Assembly: GCF_010820665.1 (NCBI RefSeq)
Contig: NZ_JAAIKC010000002.1
Span: 372,001-436,000, forward strand
DNA length: 64,000 bases
Direction: 5' to 3'
From: Paenibacillus sp. SYP-B3998
GTDB lineage: Bacteria > Bacillota > Bacilli > Paenibacillales > NBRC-103111
Positions 53,465 to 62,911 of this stretch are shown one piece after another (positions within the stretch are counted from its first letter, which is position 1; each line of letters starts with the position of its first letter). A program made the position numbers and the translations under genes. A model generated the notes under the pieces. The model did not search any database. It was not told the DNA's origin and was given only the letters and a program-made list of their open reading frames with translations.

Positions 53465-55477
53465 TTATTGCGCCACTCCAAATACATTGAGTTCAGCCGC
53501 ACTTGTCACTTGGTTATTGTTTACCTCGCTTAAGGAACGCAGTCTAATATAGCGACCTGTTTTGACTGCAAAGCTGACTTCTTTCAAAGTGGTATCATTT
53601 GTAAAGGTACCTGTAGCTACAGCTGTTCCCCAATTCACTCCATCACTACTGACGTAGAACTCATAGTTCTTGATCGTTCCGTTCACTTGGCCGTCTTGTC
53701 TTGGCAGGTAGCTGAATTTGGAGATGCTATAGGCTGCACCTAAATCAATTTGAATCTCGTGCGGCATTGGATCTACGGGGCTCCAGTTCGTGTGCCAAAA
53801 CGTGTCTTTTTTTCCATCAAAGGCATACGTGCCCAAATTGTACCAATTATAGCTGTCTACATATTTTAGTGTCCAATTTGTTTGCGGAATCAAACTAGCT
53901 TCTCCTGCTGTTGTGACTGCCACATTCATGGCAGAATCACTTGTGCTTGTCGTCGTAATCGTTACTCCCGATTTGTTTCCAGTGTAGGTATTACTGTTCG
54001 GATTGGTGTTTGGACCAAAGGAAGCAGCATGATTATTATTCGTGTAATAGAACGGGTCTTGGTATTCACTGACGGATTGCTCAATATCAACGAAAGGATG
54101 AGGATCATTAGTGCTATTATTCATGGCTTCATCAATATGCCAAACCGCGATGCCACCAGAATCTGTTGGCAAGCTTGCATCATATCCAACTTTTTTGCGA
54201 TTCTCAACTAAAAAATACGTATTATCCTTTAAGGGAATCTTTAAAACATTATAGTTATTTGGGATGGAATGTAGAGTAAAATTGCTGGTGGCATTTACTA
54301 CAGTTGGTGTTACAAATCCTAATTTTACTTTTGACCAGGCATCCATATGATCGGGTGTAGCTCCAAAATCTTCCCCTTGAAGACTATTCCAGGCTCCATT
54401 AGCCATTATACTTAGACCACCCACATGATTATTAACGCCATATAGATCTGGAAGGCCAAAGGAATGGCCTAATTCATGAGCAAGGATACCAATCGTTGCC
54501 ATATGACCATATTGTTTCTCACCCTGCGCCGTATACATACCTGATACTGCAACACCATCGTGATTTGTGTTGGAAGCATACGACTGATGTGCCCAAATAT
54601 TTGGCACTGGATCACCACTAGCAGCCTCTTCATTACCAGCAATAACAGTTACAAGGTAGAAGCCATCTTTGGAGTCGATGACTTGATCATTATTGGTATC
54701 AAAACTAGCAAAATTCACCTCAGGATCAGCTTTAGCCAGTGCATCTGTTATAACCGTTCTAATGTCTTTTCCCGACATATCCGGATGAGTGTAATCTAAT
54801 TTTACTTTAACCACCCCATCATTTTGCGTACCATATATTTCGGATGCTGGAGTGATCTGTGCTTTTCCATTACTCACTTCATTATAGTAATTCTTTACTG
54901 ACTTTTGATTTGCAGAAAAGAATTTGTTGCTCCAATCGTTGTCGCTATATACGATATCAACATTTGTAAAGCCAATTAACAAAACAAGTAATTTTTTGGT
55001 TCCTGAAACTGGAGTGACAGTTCCGTCAATATTTTCTGGTAATCCCGTAAATTCTTTCGATCCTGAATGTTCAGGAGAAGATGAGGATTCTTTTTGTAGC
55101 TCATTCATGAGCTCCTGTTTTTTCTTTGCTTGAGGGTTGTATTTCTTTATCCAATTGATCAAATTGTTCTCATATACCGCTTTTTCAGGCTTCTTGTCAA
55201 TTTTATATTTTTTCCCCGTCGATTTCAGATCGTCTGATGTAAGTTCAGCGTAATTCCAATACCCCTTCTGATCTTGTAAAAGTACATCGCCATCCTCTGT
55301 GCTTGCCCAATGGAACCATTCATCTCCATGTACCGTGGCTTGAAACGATTCGCCTGACGGTTGCTTTATTTTGACAACTCCATCGTATGCTGGTGCGGCA
55401 AAACCGTTCGTTTGAAAGTACAAAACACAAATCAAAGAAAAAACGGACGTGAACAGGAATTTAAAACTTCTTTGCAT
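53465..55477 (-). CDS. Secreted M6-family metalloprotease with F5/8-type (discoidin) domain
   Basis: The 670-aa exoprotease has a signal peptide (about 1-28) and a propeptide. The peptidase M6 (immune-inhibitor-A-like) domain has zinc motif HELGHSFGLPD (His334, Glu335, His338) and GLSIMANGAWNSLQG. A Ca-binding-type DTNNDQVIDSKDGF lies at about 260-273. The last 135 residues form a discoidin-type sugar-binding domain (DGKKDTFWHTNWSPVDPMPH, ITSAAELNVFG-like end as VTSAAELNVFG). AAGGAGG lies 7 bases before the ATG. It would cleave proteins outside the cell while attached to glycans. Some M6 enzymes are insect virulence factors, which fits the lectin/pore-former-like gene 3 kb away, though no direct link is shown. 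Confidence 0.92.
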   Translation of the reverse strand: MQRSFKFLFTSVFSLICVLYFQTNGFAAPAYDGVVKIKQPSGESFQATVHGDEWFHWASTEDGDVLLQDQKGYWNYAELTSDDLKSTGKKYKIDKKPEKAVYENNLINWIKKYNPQAKKKQELMNELQKESSSSPEHSGSKEFTGLPENIDGTVTPVSGTKKLLVLLIGFTNVDIVYSDNDWSNKFFSANQKSVKNYYNEVSNGKAQITPASEIYGTQNDGVVKVKLDYTHPDMSGKDIRTVITDALAKADPEVNFASFDTNNDQVIDSKDGFYLVTVIAGNEEAASGDPVPNIWAHQSYASNTNHDGVAVSGMYTAQGEKQYGHMATIGILAHELGHSFGLPDLYGVNNHVGGLSIMANGAWNSLQGEDFGATPDHMDAWSKVKLGFVTPTVVNATSNFTLHSIPNNYNVLKIPLKDNTYFLVENRKKVGYDASLPTDSGGIAVWHIDEAMNNSTNDPHPFVDIEQSVSEYQDPFYYTNNNHAASFGPNTNPNSNTYTGNKSGVTITTTSTSDSAMNVAVTTAGEASLIPQTNWTLKYVDSYNWYNLGTYAFDGKKDTFWHTNWSPVDPMPHEIQIDLGAAYSISKFSYLPRQDGQVNGTIKNYEFYVSSDGVNWGTAVATGTFTNDTTLKEVSFAVKTGRYIRLRSLSEVNNNQVTSAAELNVFGVAQ

Positions 55478-55892
55478 AAACCTTCCTCCTTTTAGAAGTT
55501 GTTATCATGTGGGAATGGTTTCCCTATAGATCCATGAAGATCTCCCCCCCTTTCAATGGTATGCGGAATATTCTGTTGATAACCGCTCCAGATTCATACA
55601 TAGAATGAATCGGCAGATACATCTATACAGAGCTACCAGAATACTCTTAATTACAATATAGGTAAATTCTAAAAATATGTAAAGTTTTTTATAAAATGAA
55701 GTTTACTGTAAAATTAACCAATAAAACGGAAATGAGGAAGGTCACATGTGGAGTTCTGTCAAAAAGCATACTTTCTGAAACGGTGGAATACAGGTAGTAT
55801 TCTGCATGTCATAAAGTATGTTTTTTCGTTTCGCAACATTTCAACTAACTGATATACTTTTTGACATGGATAATAGGAAGGAGTTGACCTTT
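55478..55892. other. Intergenic region between divergent transcription units
   Basis: No gene is visible. An imperfect hairpin AAAAAGCATACTTT / AAAGTATGTTTTTT (about 55766-55827) with an inner GAATAC/GTATTC stem resembles a terminator or transposon end. Confidence 0.45.
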
Positions 55893-56039
55893 TTGAAACT
55901 AGGGTACGCTCGCGTTTCTGCCAGAATGGCAGATTAAAAAATGCGTGAACTTGGCATTGAAGAACGTTACATTTTCGTTGACAAGCAGCGTTTGGAATAC
56001 TTTTTATCTAGGAAAAGCTTCAGATCTACTTTGGAGTAA
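55893..56039 (+). pseudogene. Serine recombinase (resolvase/invertase) N-terminal remnant
   Basis: TTG 55893, preceded by AAGGAG, reads MKLGYARVSARMAD, stop, then in the same frame MRELGIEERYIFVDKQR and stops again. GYARVS carries the catalytic Ser of resolvases, and the ELGIE..YIFVDKQSG block is the next conserved region. The stretch between them has collapsed and the rest of the enzyme is lost. Confidence 0.7.
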
Positions 56040-56104
56040 AGGAACGTTACGAGAGGACTTATTAAAACATATGTCTCCATTGGGATGGGAGCATATCAAC
56101 TTGG

Positions 56105-56136
56105 CTTTGACCGTAACAGTAGGTGTATTGAAACTG
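56105..56136. repeat. Third copy of the recurring sequence
   Basis: CTTTGACCGTAACAGTAGGT followed by GTATTGAAACTG; the 13-base core is identical to those at 49023 and 52413. It lies between the resolvase remnant and the lipoprotein gene. Confidence 0.6.
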
Positions 56137-56177
56137 CGCTCAGGTGCATCTCTGTTTATCAAGAAAGGTGTGGGTTT

Positions 56178-56909
56178 ATGAAGGTATTACGAATAGCTAG
56201 AACTATCCCAGCTGTACTTTTAATTTTGTCATTAATGGCTGGTTGTGAAAAAAGAAGTGTCTCTGAGGAAAGAAAGCAAGTTGCTTCTGATCAAAATTAT
56301 GAAAAACAATTGCAAATCGCACAGAAGCAGTTAGAAGTTGCGAATAAAATGGTTCCCGCTGAGCCAATCGTGTCCTTATCAACTGTGACGCAAATACTTA
56401 CGGAGTATTACCCCATGCTTTTTAAGCAAAAGGATGAGGATTCATTATTCGAATATTACGCGCGTATGACATGGCACACCTCAGAGAAAAGTAAAGAAAA
56501 ATTAAAGAAAAATATTGATAAGCACGTTGATTACTTAAAAATTAAAAAAATGTATGCAGACAAGATACTTCCCTTGAAACATGACGACCCTTATCCAGAA
56601 TGTAGAGTAACTGAGATGAACATAAGCTATCAAAAAGCAAAAAAGGGAGAAGAGGGTTCTTATAAGGTTCACACAGTCTATGAACTATATAAGAAAGATC
56701 AGACAATAAGCTTTCCTGTGGATTTAACAATACCAGAAAATAGTGAATTTTTTAGTAGTTTATTTGCATCTGCTGACGATAATGAACCCTATGACTACGG
56801 AGTTCCTTCCGATGAGTTAAGTAAAACGCGAAGAGATTTTATGAACTTATTGATCGGTGCAAGAACCAGAACACTCACAGTCGAAGAAAGTAAAATTTTG
56901 TTGGAATAG
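56178..56909 (+). CDS. Hypothetical lipoprotein
   Basis: The 243-aa protein starts at ATG 56178 (AAAGGTG upstream). A signal peptide ends in LMAGC (Cys20), and a charged helical stretch (EKQLQIAQKQLEVANKM) precedes a soluble domain. That domain contains TQILTEYYPMLFKQKDEDSL and YKVHTVYELYKKDQTISFPV. No family was recognised. The longer frame from 56085 runs back into repeat and recombinase debris and is not credible. A terminator follows at 56929-56979. Confidence 0.7.
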   Translation: MKVLRIARTIPAVLLILSLMAGCEKRSVSEERKQVASDQNYEKQLQIAQKQLEVANKMVPAEPIVSLSTVTQILTEYYPMLFKQKDEDSLFEYYARMTWHTSEKSKEKLKKNIDKHVDYLKIKKMYADKILPLKHDDPYPECRVTEMNISYQKAKKGEEGSYKVHTVYELYKKDQTISFPVDLTIPENSEFFSSLFASADDNEPYDYGVPSDELSKTRRDFMNLLIGARTRTLTVEESKILLE

Positions 56910-56928
56910 TATTGTAGGTTGTGATTAT

Positions 56929-56979
56929 AAAAAAGGTGGAAACATGCTCTTTTTGAAAAGAGTTTTTTCCACCTTTTGG
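56929..56979 (+). terminator. Terminator of the lipoprotein gene
   Basis: AAAAAAGGTGGAAA and TTTTTTCCACCTTTT flank an inner CTCTTTTT/AAAAGAG stem. Confidence 0.8.
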
Positions 56980-57018
56980 TCTTTCAGAAAAAGTAATACA
57001 GTCTTTAACCGTAACAAG

Positions 57019-57179
57019 AAAAGAGCCCTCCATTTGGAAGACTCTGTGTGATATACTTGTTTGGTACAGCACAACCTTGGGTGCGGCATACCTCCAGAAA
57101 GGAGGTTGATGCCATGGAAACTTTCCAAACGTCACTTAATCTTGTTAAAACTAAAAAAGCTGTCCCAACCCCCCGCTAA
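57019..57179 (+). pseudogene. Type I toxin (holin-like, TxpA-like) relic
   Basis: GGCATACCTCC (57085-57095), loop AGAAA and GGAGGTTGATGCC (57101-57113) form a hairpin that buries the ribosome site, as in Paenibacillus/Bacillus holin-like type I toxin mRNAs. The ORF at 57114-57179 starts METFQTSLNL like those toxins, but the membrane helix is missing and it ends [11 protein letters not shown]. The hairpin at about 57019-57045 (GAGCCCTCCATTTGGAAGACTC) may be a relic of the antisense antitoxin terminator. Confidence 0.55.
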
Positions 57180-58915
57180 ACCTTAAATGTGCCTACAACT
57201 TCAGCTAACTCCTGCGCAGTATGGCTTAAAGAAAGCGAGGAAGAGGTAATTTCTTCAACAGAGGCCAATTGTTCTTCCGTTGATGCGGCTACGGTTTGGG
57301 CGGAGCCTGACGCGCGCTTAGCTAAGCTGCTCATTTCTTGCACAGATGCAGCAACTTCTTCTGAACTTGCTGCCATTTCTTGTGCGGAGGCCGCTACTTC
57401 TTGTACTTTTTCAGAAAGCAATCCTGAGGTGGTTACAATTTTTTCGAAAGCCTTCTCAGCTTCGGTGACTGCCGAAAGACCGTATTTAACCTCCTGCAGA
57501 CTGCGCCCCATCGTTAGAACTGACTTAGCTGTATCCTTTTGGATAGCCGAGATGAGATCATTAATTTTTTGAACGGAATTCGTTGATTGTTCAGCCAGCT
57601 TCTTAACTTCATTCGCAACAACCGCAAATCCCTTCCCGTGTTCACCGGCTCTCGCTGATTCAATCGAGGCATTTAGCGCTAATAGACTTGTTTGCCCAGC
57701 GATATCGCCTATCAATTTAACAACTTCACCTATACTTTCCGAATGAATCTCTAACATCTTCATTTCTTGTTCACTTTCATCCACGGATCGGCTAATGTTA
57801 TTCATTTTCTCTACGACCGATTGAATCGATTCGTTCCCTCTGTTCGCATGATTAGCAGCATCTTGTGATAGTTCTGAAACCTCAGTCGTTGTTTCAGCAA
57901 TTCGCTGAATACCAACAGCCATTTCTTCCATCGCTCTACTCGTTTCCGTTGCGCTTTGCAATTGATTCTCCGAGCCTGCTGCAACTTCTTGAATAGAAAT
58001 CGTAACATGCTTCGTGGCTTCCGTATTTTGCTCCGAACTGGCAAGAAGCTGTTGAGAGGACGCCGCAACCGTTGTGGAGGCATCTTGAATTTTAAATATT
58101 GTGCTTTTTAAGGTCGCTACCATCTCATTCATGGATTGAACCAGGTTACCGATCTCATCTCTCTGTTTGAGCTCCATTCTTTCTATGGACAAATCGCCTT
58201 TAGCTACTTGTCCCAACAATTCGGACACCTTGCGAACGGGTCTAGAAATCATCTTATTCATAACAATAACCAGCGTAATGCCAATAAGAACCGAAATCAC
58301 AATAATTATAATGCCGCGAACAACATTGCTGTTATAAATCGTTAAGCTCTCTTGCTTGGCCTGCATAGCGCCGTCCTTATTAATTTTAACCATTTGATCT
58401 AAATTTGTTTGCATATCTTCAAATGACTTTTCAGATTCATCCATTAATTTCGTAATATCCTTCTCTTTACTTGCAGAGCCCGTTATCAAATTAATCTGCT
58501 TCCCTATTTCATCAGCTCGCTTGAACGTCTCCTGAAACTTGCTCCATTTCTCCTTTAACTGCTCCGTGTTCGCTTGATCTTCCGGACTGGCGAATGTTTT
58601 CGCATATTCATTTAATTCCGTATCGATCACTTGAAAAGTTTTTTGCGCCTCTTGCTCGTAGCTTAATTTTTTGGATGCATCCGGATGTGTCAAAATTTTA
58701 AACTGTAAAGATAGAATATGTTCCGTCATGTAGTTCACGTTATTTGCAATTTCAACGCCGCTTAACCAACTCCCTGCAATTTCTTGTGTCTTGTCTTGCA
58801 TAACGCGCTCTCGATTAAGTGAAGAAGTTCCCAATCCTATTAATAAAATTAATAGGACAGAGAAAGATAGCGCTAATTTCATTCCAACCGTAAGTTTCAC
58901 TTGGTTTTTAAACAT
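57176..58915 (-). CDS. Methyl-accepting chemotaxis protein
   Basis: The 579-aa chemoreceptor has two membrane helices (about residues 13-33 and 202-224) with an outer four-helix-bundle sensor of about 165 residues. A HAMP domain ([20 protein letters not shown]) and a long coiled-coil signalling domain follow. The hairpin tip that contacts CheA/CheW is [20 protein letters not shown] then [20 protein letters not shown]. It is transcribed alone. Its stop codon overlaps the end of the toxin relic by four bases, tail to tail. The ligand is unknown. Confidence 0.95.
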   Translation of the reverse strand: MFKNQVKLTVGMKLALSFSVLLILLIGLGTSSLNRERVMQDKTQEIAGSWLSGVEIANNVNYMTEHILSLQFKILTHPDASKKLSYEQEAQKTFQVIDTELNEYAKTFASPEDQANTEQLKEKWSKFQETFKRADEIGKQINLITGSASKEKDITKLMDESEKSFEDMQTNLDQMVKINKDGAMQAKQESLTIYNSNVVRGIIIIVISVLIGITLVIVMNKMISRPVRKVSELLGQVAKGDLSIERMELKQRDEIGNLVQSMNEMVATLKSTIFKIQDASTTVAASSQQLLASSEQNTEATKHVTISIQEVAAGSENQLQSATETSRAMEEMAVGIQRIAETTTEVSELSQDAANHANRGNESIQSVVEKMNNISRSVDESEQEMKMLEIHSESIGEVVKLIGDIAGQTSLLALNASIESARAGEHGKGFAVVANEVKKLAEQSTNSVQKINDLISAIQKDTAKSVLTMGRSLQEVKYGLSAVTEAEKAFEKIVTTSGLLSEKVQEVAASAQEMAASSEEVAASVQEMSSLAKRASGSAQTVAASTEEQLASVEEITSSSLSLSHTAQELAEVVGTFKV

Positions 58916-59162
58916 GTTGTTCTCTCCCTCATCGTAGTTATACGATGTTTATCGACAAAATTAGACACAATTATTACCTTTTTTCAAAATGTCCGCCGCA
59001 CAGTGTAATCCAAAGAAATATGCATTACCTCTTAATAGGTTAACCAGCATTTTTCTGAATAGCCTGTTTTATTCATTTCATTGTTTCATTGTTCGTTGCT
59101 GTAGTAAAATCGTCATATACCCACCATCTGGAAATAGACCATACGCAAGGAGCCTGCTTCTT

Positions 59163-59588
59163 ATGAAACGATTGTTGATTTACTCCTTAGTTGTTCTTAT
59201 AAGCTACATTGCTGGCCTCTTCTTTTACAGAGCAGCGTTCTATTGTCTGGGCATCCCTACAGATAGTGAATATGATTTGCTCAACACGGGATTAAGCCTA
59301 TTCTTCATTTTTGTTGCTGTTCCATCCTACATTTGGATTTCCCTTTTACTTTTACACTTTAAATCTCGTTCATTCGTGTTTGATACGCTTGCATTCATAC
59401 TATTTGGTTTTTTCCCGGCTACGATGGTCCCTTTTATGATTGGATTTGGTTTTGGATATTTAACCCTTTCATCCTACTTTTTCTCCGATATGGCTATTCT
59501 TCTCTATGCGTTTTTCACAGGTACAGGCTTATTCTTCTCTATTGGATCGTCTGCAGCTAAAATGTATATAAAGAAAAGTCACTCATAA
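59163..59588 (+). CDS. Hypothetical four-helix membrane protein
   Basis: The protein is 141 aa from ATG 59163, which follows AAGGAG at 10 bases; the longer frame from 58989 is unsupported. Four hydrophobic segments are visible (LIYSLVVLISYIAGLFFY, LSLFFIFVAVPSYIWISLLL, TLAFILFGFFPATMVPFMIG, MAILLYAFFTGTGLFFSIGS) and the tail is basic. No family was recognised. Confidence 0.6.
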   Translation: MKRLLIYSLVVLISYIAGLFFYRAAFYCLGIPTDSEYDLLNTGLSLFFIFVAVPSYIWISLLLLHFKSRSFVFDTLAFILFGFFPATMVPFMIGFGFGYLTLSSYFFSDMAILLYAFFTGTGLFFSIGSSAAKMYIKKSHS

Positions 59589-59741
59589 CTTCAAAAAAAG
59601 AATAATCAAATCCCCATTTATCAAAGGTTTGATCATTCCTCTACGGGGCTGCTTGCTTGAAGTCCAAACACAAAATGGTATATACTGTCACAATAGTTAA
59701 CGCACGGAACTAAATACGGTAAAAGGAAATTATTAAAACCT

Positions 59742-61220
59742 ATGCTCATCAAGCAATTCGCGTGGATACCTACCAAAGCTCTGGTCGTCGCTGGGATCTT
59801 ATTTTTTTTGTTTACAATGATTTGTTCGTATTTGAATACAATTACCTTGATTGTTATTGATGTTAAAATCATAAGCCTATTTATCGGGGCAATTTGTTTG
59901 ATTGGCGTAGCCGCATTCATCGCTGCAAGTTCGCTTTCGAGGAGAATGTACCTATCCATTCTTTTACTCGTTGCCATCGCAATAAGATTAGTTTGGATAC
60001 TAGCCATTGACACACAGCCGAATTCCGATTTCCAAGTTATGTACGAATCCGCTTTACTCGCAGCCCAAGGAAGTGTCTCTTTTGGTGATTCGGAATATTT
60101 TGTTAGATGGCCTTATCAAATTGGATTTACTTTATACCAGATGCTATTAATTAAACTATTTGGAACGCCAATGATCATCTTGAAACTATTCAATCTTGTT
60201 TTCAATGTAGGAACGGCCGTGCTCCTCTATTTGATCGCGGCGAAAGTTTTTAACGAGTTTTGCGGTCGAATTGCCATGCTGCTCTTTGCGATGTATACAC
60301 CTAGCATTATTTTATGCTCTGTCTTAACGAATCAACATCTTTCAATCTTTCTATTTTTTTTAGGAAGCTATTTCATCATTCATAAGGGTCTCACTTCTCG
60401 ATACCATTGGATATTCATTGGATTGTCCTATGGGCTTGGTCATTTGTTCAGACCTATGGGCAGTTTTTATCTCCTTGCTTTCATTGCTTATGTACTCCTA
60501 TTCAAGTTATTGCGTACTCCTAGGAAGTTTGTAGGGTCTGTTTTAGGCAAAACATTAGGCGTAGTTGTCGTTTACATCATCGTTCAGCAGCTCTTTAGCT
60601 ACACGTTAATTGCCACCGGGGTAACCCACTCCAAGCTATCCAATAATGAACCCTACTGGAAGCTTGTCGTCGGATTAAATCAGCCTCACGAAGGCGCGTG
60701 GAATTCGGAAGACGCCAATTATGTCGTGCAATACGCATTTGGGAAGGAAAGAAATCAGATCGAACTTCAAATGGTTAGGGAACGATTGGCAGATAAGTCC
60801 GCACTGATCGTTCTCTTTACCAAGAAATTCAAATCCATGTGGGGGGATGGCGATCCATCCATATTTTGGAGTCTAGGGGATATCGATATTGAACATCTTA
60901 GCGTGCTTATGGTAATCCTGATGCTAACGGAAGGCATTGCTTATTTTCTTCTCGCTTTGTTTGGACTTCTTTCTTTACTTTTCCTTTTACGGAGAAATGA
61001 GTATCCAAAGCATGCTTTATTTCTATTGATGCTTCTGGGTTATGTCATCGTACACGCCTTAATTGAGATTCAAACCCGTTATCGCATTGATATCCTACCT
61101 TGCCTGTTTATTTTGCAAAGCTACGGCATTTTTGTCTTCTATACTTCCATCAAACGATTACTCATTTCGAAAAACAAGCCTCGTAAAAAAGCCATGAATC
61201 CTCCAATGACGGATTCATGA
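59742..61220 (+). CDS. Polytopic membrane glycosyltransferase (GT39/PMT-like)
   Basis: The 492-aa protein has about eleven hydrophobic helices. The first outer loop (IDTQPNSDFQVMYESALLAA) holds an acidic residue after the second or third helix, where PMT/ArnT-type glycosyltransferases keep their catalytic Asp. A later loop, NNEPYWKLVVGLNQPHEGAW, is typical of dolichyl/undecaprenyl-phosphate-sugar-dependent enzymes. It probably moves a sugar from a lipid carrier to a surface polymer or protein. No neighbouring glycan genes help. It is convergent with the MFS gene, with 13 bases between. Confidence 0.7.
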   Translation: MLIKQFAWIPTKALVVAGILFFLFTMICSYLNTITLIVIDVKIISLFIGAICLIGVAAFIAASSLSRRMYLSILLLVAIAIRLVWILAIDTQPNSDFQVMYESALLAAQGSVSFGDSEYFVRWPYQIGFTLYQMLLIKLFGTPMIILKLFNLVFNVGTAVLLYLIAAKVFNEFCGRIAMLLFAMYTPSIILCSVLTNQHLSIFLFFLGSYFIIHKGLTSRYHWIFIGLSYGLGHLFRPMGSFYLLAFIAYVLLFKLLRTPRKFVGSVLGKTLGVVVVYIIVQQLFSYTLIATGVTHSKLSNNEPYWKLVVGLNQPHEGAWNSEDANYVVQYAFGKERNQIELQMVRERLADKSALIVLFTKKFKSMWGDGDPSIFWSLGDIDIEHLSVLMVILMLTEGIAYFLLALFGLLSLLFLLRRNEYPKHALFLLMLLGYVIVHALIEIQTRYRIDILPCLFILQSYGIFVFYTSIKRLLISKNKPRKKAMNPPMTDS

Positions 61221-61233
61221 CTTGCCTGCATAA

Positions 61234-62688
61234 TTAAGTTACCGCGCGATGTTCGCTAGCCACTGCTGAGGATTCAACTGGAGGTCGTTTGCGCATGGTG
61301 GGTGCAGCGTCTGCATCTCGAATACGCAGAGCAAACAACAGTGCTACTAACAAGAATACTGCCGCACCAAGCAGCGCAACTCGATAAGCAGCCAAATTAG
61401 GCTGCTCAGCGCCGACTACGTCAACCGTGCTTGTGCCAATTGCGGCCAGCACACTGGCAAGCAGTGCCATGCCAAAAGCAGAACCAAGTCGATTCTGAAC
61501 AGTGAACAACGTCGATGCCCTTCCCATAGAACTCGGGGGTATGTTGGCAAAGGAAGCGATCTGTACCGATCCTACGGCGTGACCCAGAAAAAAGCCAGCG
61601 CCAAACAATAACATTCTTGGGAACCAAGGATTGGTCGCTTGGTCAATCAGACTTAACAACACAAAGATTGCAGCCGCACACAACAGCGAAATGGTGATCA
61701 GCCGACGTGGACCCTGCCGATGATAGGACCATGGGGTAATCTGAGAAGCAAGCATGAGCCCGAGCGCTTCCGGAAAAGTTGTCAGGCCCGTGTCCAACGC
61801 TGAAGCATGTAAAGCTTCTTGATACATTAGCGGAAATACATAGAGCATCCCGAGTAAACCTGCTGCCGAGAACATTGAAATTAAGCCCATGGTTCGGAAC
61901 AACCGATCGGTTAACAGACGCAGATCAAGCATTGGCTTACTTACTCGCAGTTCAACGAAGACGAGTGCCGCAATCAACAAAATCCCAACACCCCCTAGCC
62001 CAACAATCTCCGGAGAGCTCCACCCCCGCGACGAACCTTGACTAAGCGCATACACAACCAAGGATAGACCCGGTAGAGAGAGTAGAAAGCCTGGTAGATC
62101 CAAGCGTCCTGCGGCAAGCTCCTTGTGCTCCTTCAAATAAATGAATCCGAACAATAATGCCAGAATCCCAACCGGAAGGTTGACATAGAACACCCATCGC
62201 CATGAAAACTGATCCACCAGTAATCCGCTCACAATCGGGCCTAACGCAGGCGCTAGGGCAATGGGAAGGACTAGGATCCGTGATACTTTAGCTCGTTCCT
62301 GCGGTGGAAACGTTCTGAAGAGCATCGCCATCCCCACCGGAGTGAGCAGTCCGCCGCCTGCGCCTTGGATGACGCGAAACAACGTCAAAGCGCTCAGACT
62401 GTCAGCAAGTCCGCATAAAGCAGATGCTAAGGTGAATACGCCAAGCGCAAGCAAGAAAATTCGCTTGGTCCCCCATCTATCGCCTAGCCATCCCGCTACC
62501 GGGAGAAAAACCGCGAGACTTACCAGATATCCGACATTGACGGTACCTATGGCCGAAGGTGGTACAAGAAGGTCGTTACTGATCGTTCGAAGTGCAACAT
62601 TCACGATCGTTGCGTCCATGGCAGCCATAAACATAGCTGCCACGTACACAATACTCACGACGACCTTGGGATTAAGTCGGATACTCAT
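61234..62688 (-). CDS. MFS exporter, DHA2 (EmrB/QacA) family
   Basis: The 484-aa transporter has about 14 helices. It carries [15 protein letters not shown] (motif D1 region), the motif [34 protein letters not shown] and the motif [23 protein letters not shown], split over the fifth helix. It overlaps mbtH by 17 bases, so it is part of the NRPS operon and most likely exports the NRPS product. Many siderophore clusters use such exporters. Confidence 0.92.
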   Translation of the reverse strand: MSIRLNPKVVVSIVYVAAMFMAAMDATIVNVALRTISNDLLVPPSAIGTVNVGYLVSLAVFLPVAGWLGDRWGTKRIFLLALGVFTLASALCGLADSLSALTLFRVIQGAGGGLLTPVGMAMLFRTFPPQERAKVSRILVLPIALAPALGPIVSGLLVDQFSWRWVFYVNLPVGILALLFGFIYLKEHKELAAGRLDLPGFLLSLPGLSLVVYALSQGSSRGWSSPEIVGLGGVGILLIAALVFVELRVSKPMLDLRLLTDRLFRTMGLISMFSAAGLLGMLYVFPLMYQEALHASALDTGLTTFPEALGLMLASQITPWSYHRQGPRRLITISLLCAAAIFVLLSLIDQATNPWFPRMLLFGAGFFLGHAVGSVQIASFANIPPSSMGRASTLFTVQNRLGSAFGMALLASVLAAIGTSTVDVVGAEQPNLAAYRVALLGAAVFLLVALLFALRIRDADAAPTMRKRPPVESSAVASEHRAVT

Positions 62689-62911
62689 CTAACTCCCCTT
62701 TGCTAGCGCCAGCTGCGGCGTACAAGCTTTTCGGCCGCAAATCCGTCCATTGCGAGTTGATGTAATCCAGACACGTCTGCCGACTCTCTGGCTCATTAAT
62801 AGCAACCCAGCCAGGTGGCACAAGGGCAAAAGCTGGCCAGAGCGAATACTGACCTTCGTCATTCCTCAGCACCAGAAAGGCCCCCTCTGTTTGTTCAAAA
62901 GGATTTGTCAT
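62672..62911 (-). CDS. MbtH-like protein
   Basis: The 79-aa MbtH family chaperone binds and activates NRPS adenylation domains. Family residues are visible: [19 protein letters not shown] (NxExQxSLWP, PxGW) and [23 protein letters not shown] precedes ATG 62911, which lies 17 bases inside the NRPS gene end. Confidence 0.95.
   Translation of the reverse strand: MTNPFEQTEGAFLVLRNDEGQYSLWPAFALVPPGWVAINEPESRQTCLDYINSQWTDLRPKSLYAAAGASKGELDEYPT

Noticed and set aside
56085..56177. Longer N-terminus of the lipoprotein (MGAYQLGFDRNSRC...)
   Set aside because: It would bury the signal peptide and reads through the recurring repeat; ATG 56178 gives a proper lipoprotein signal.
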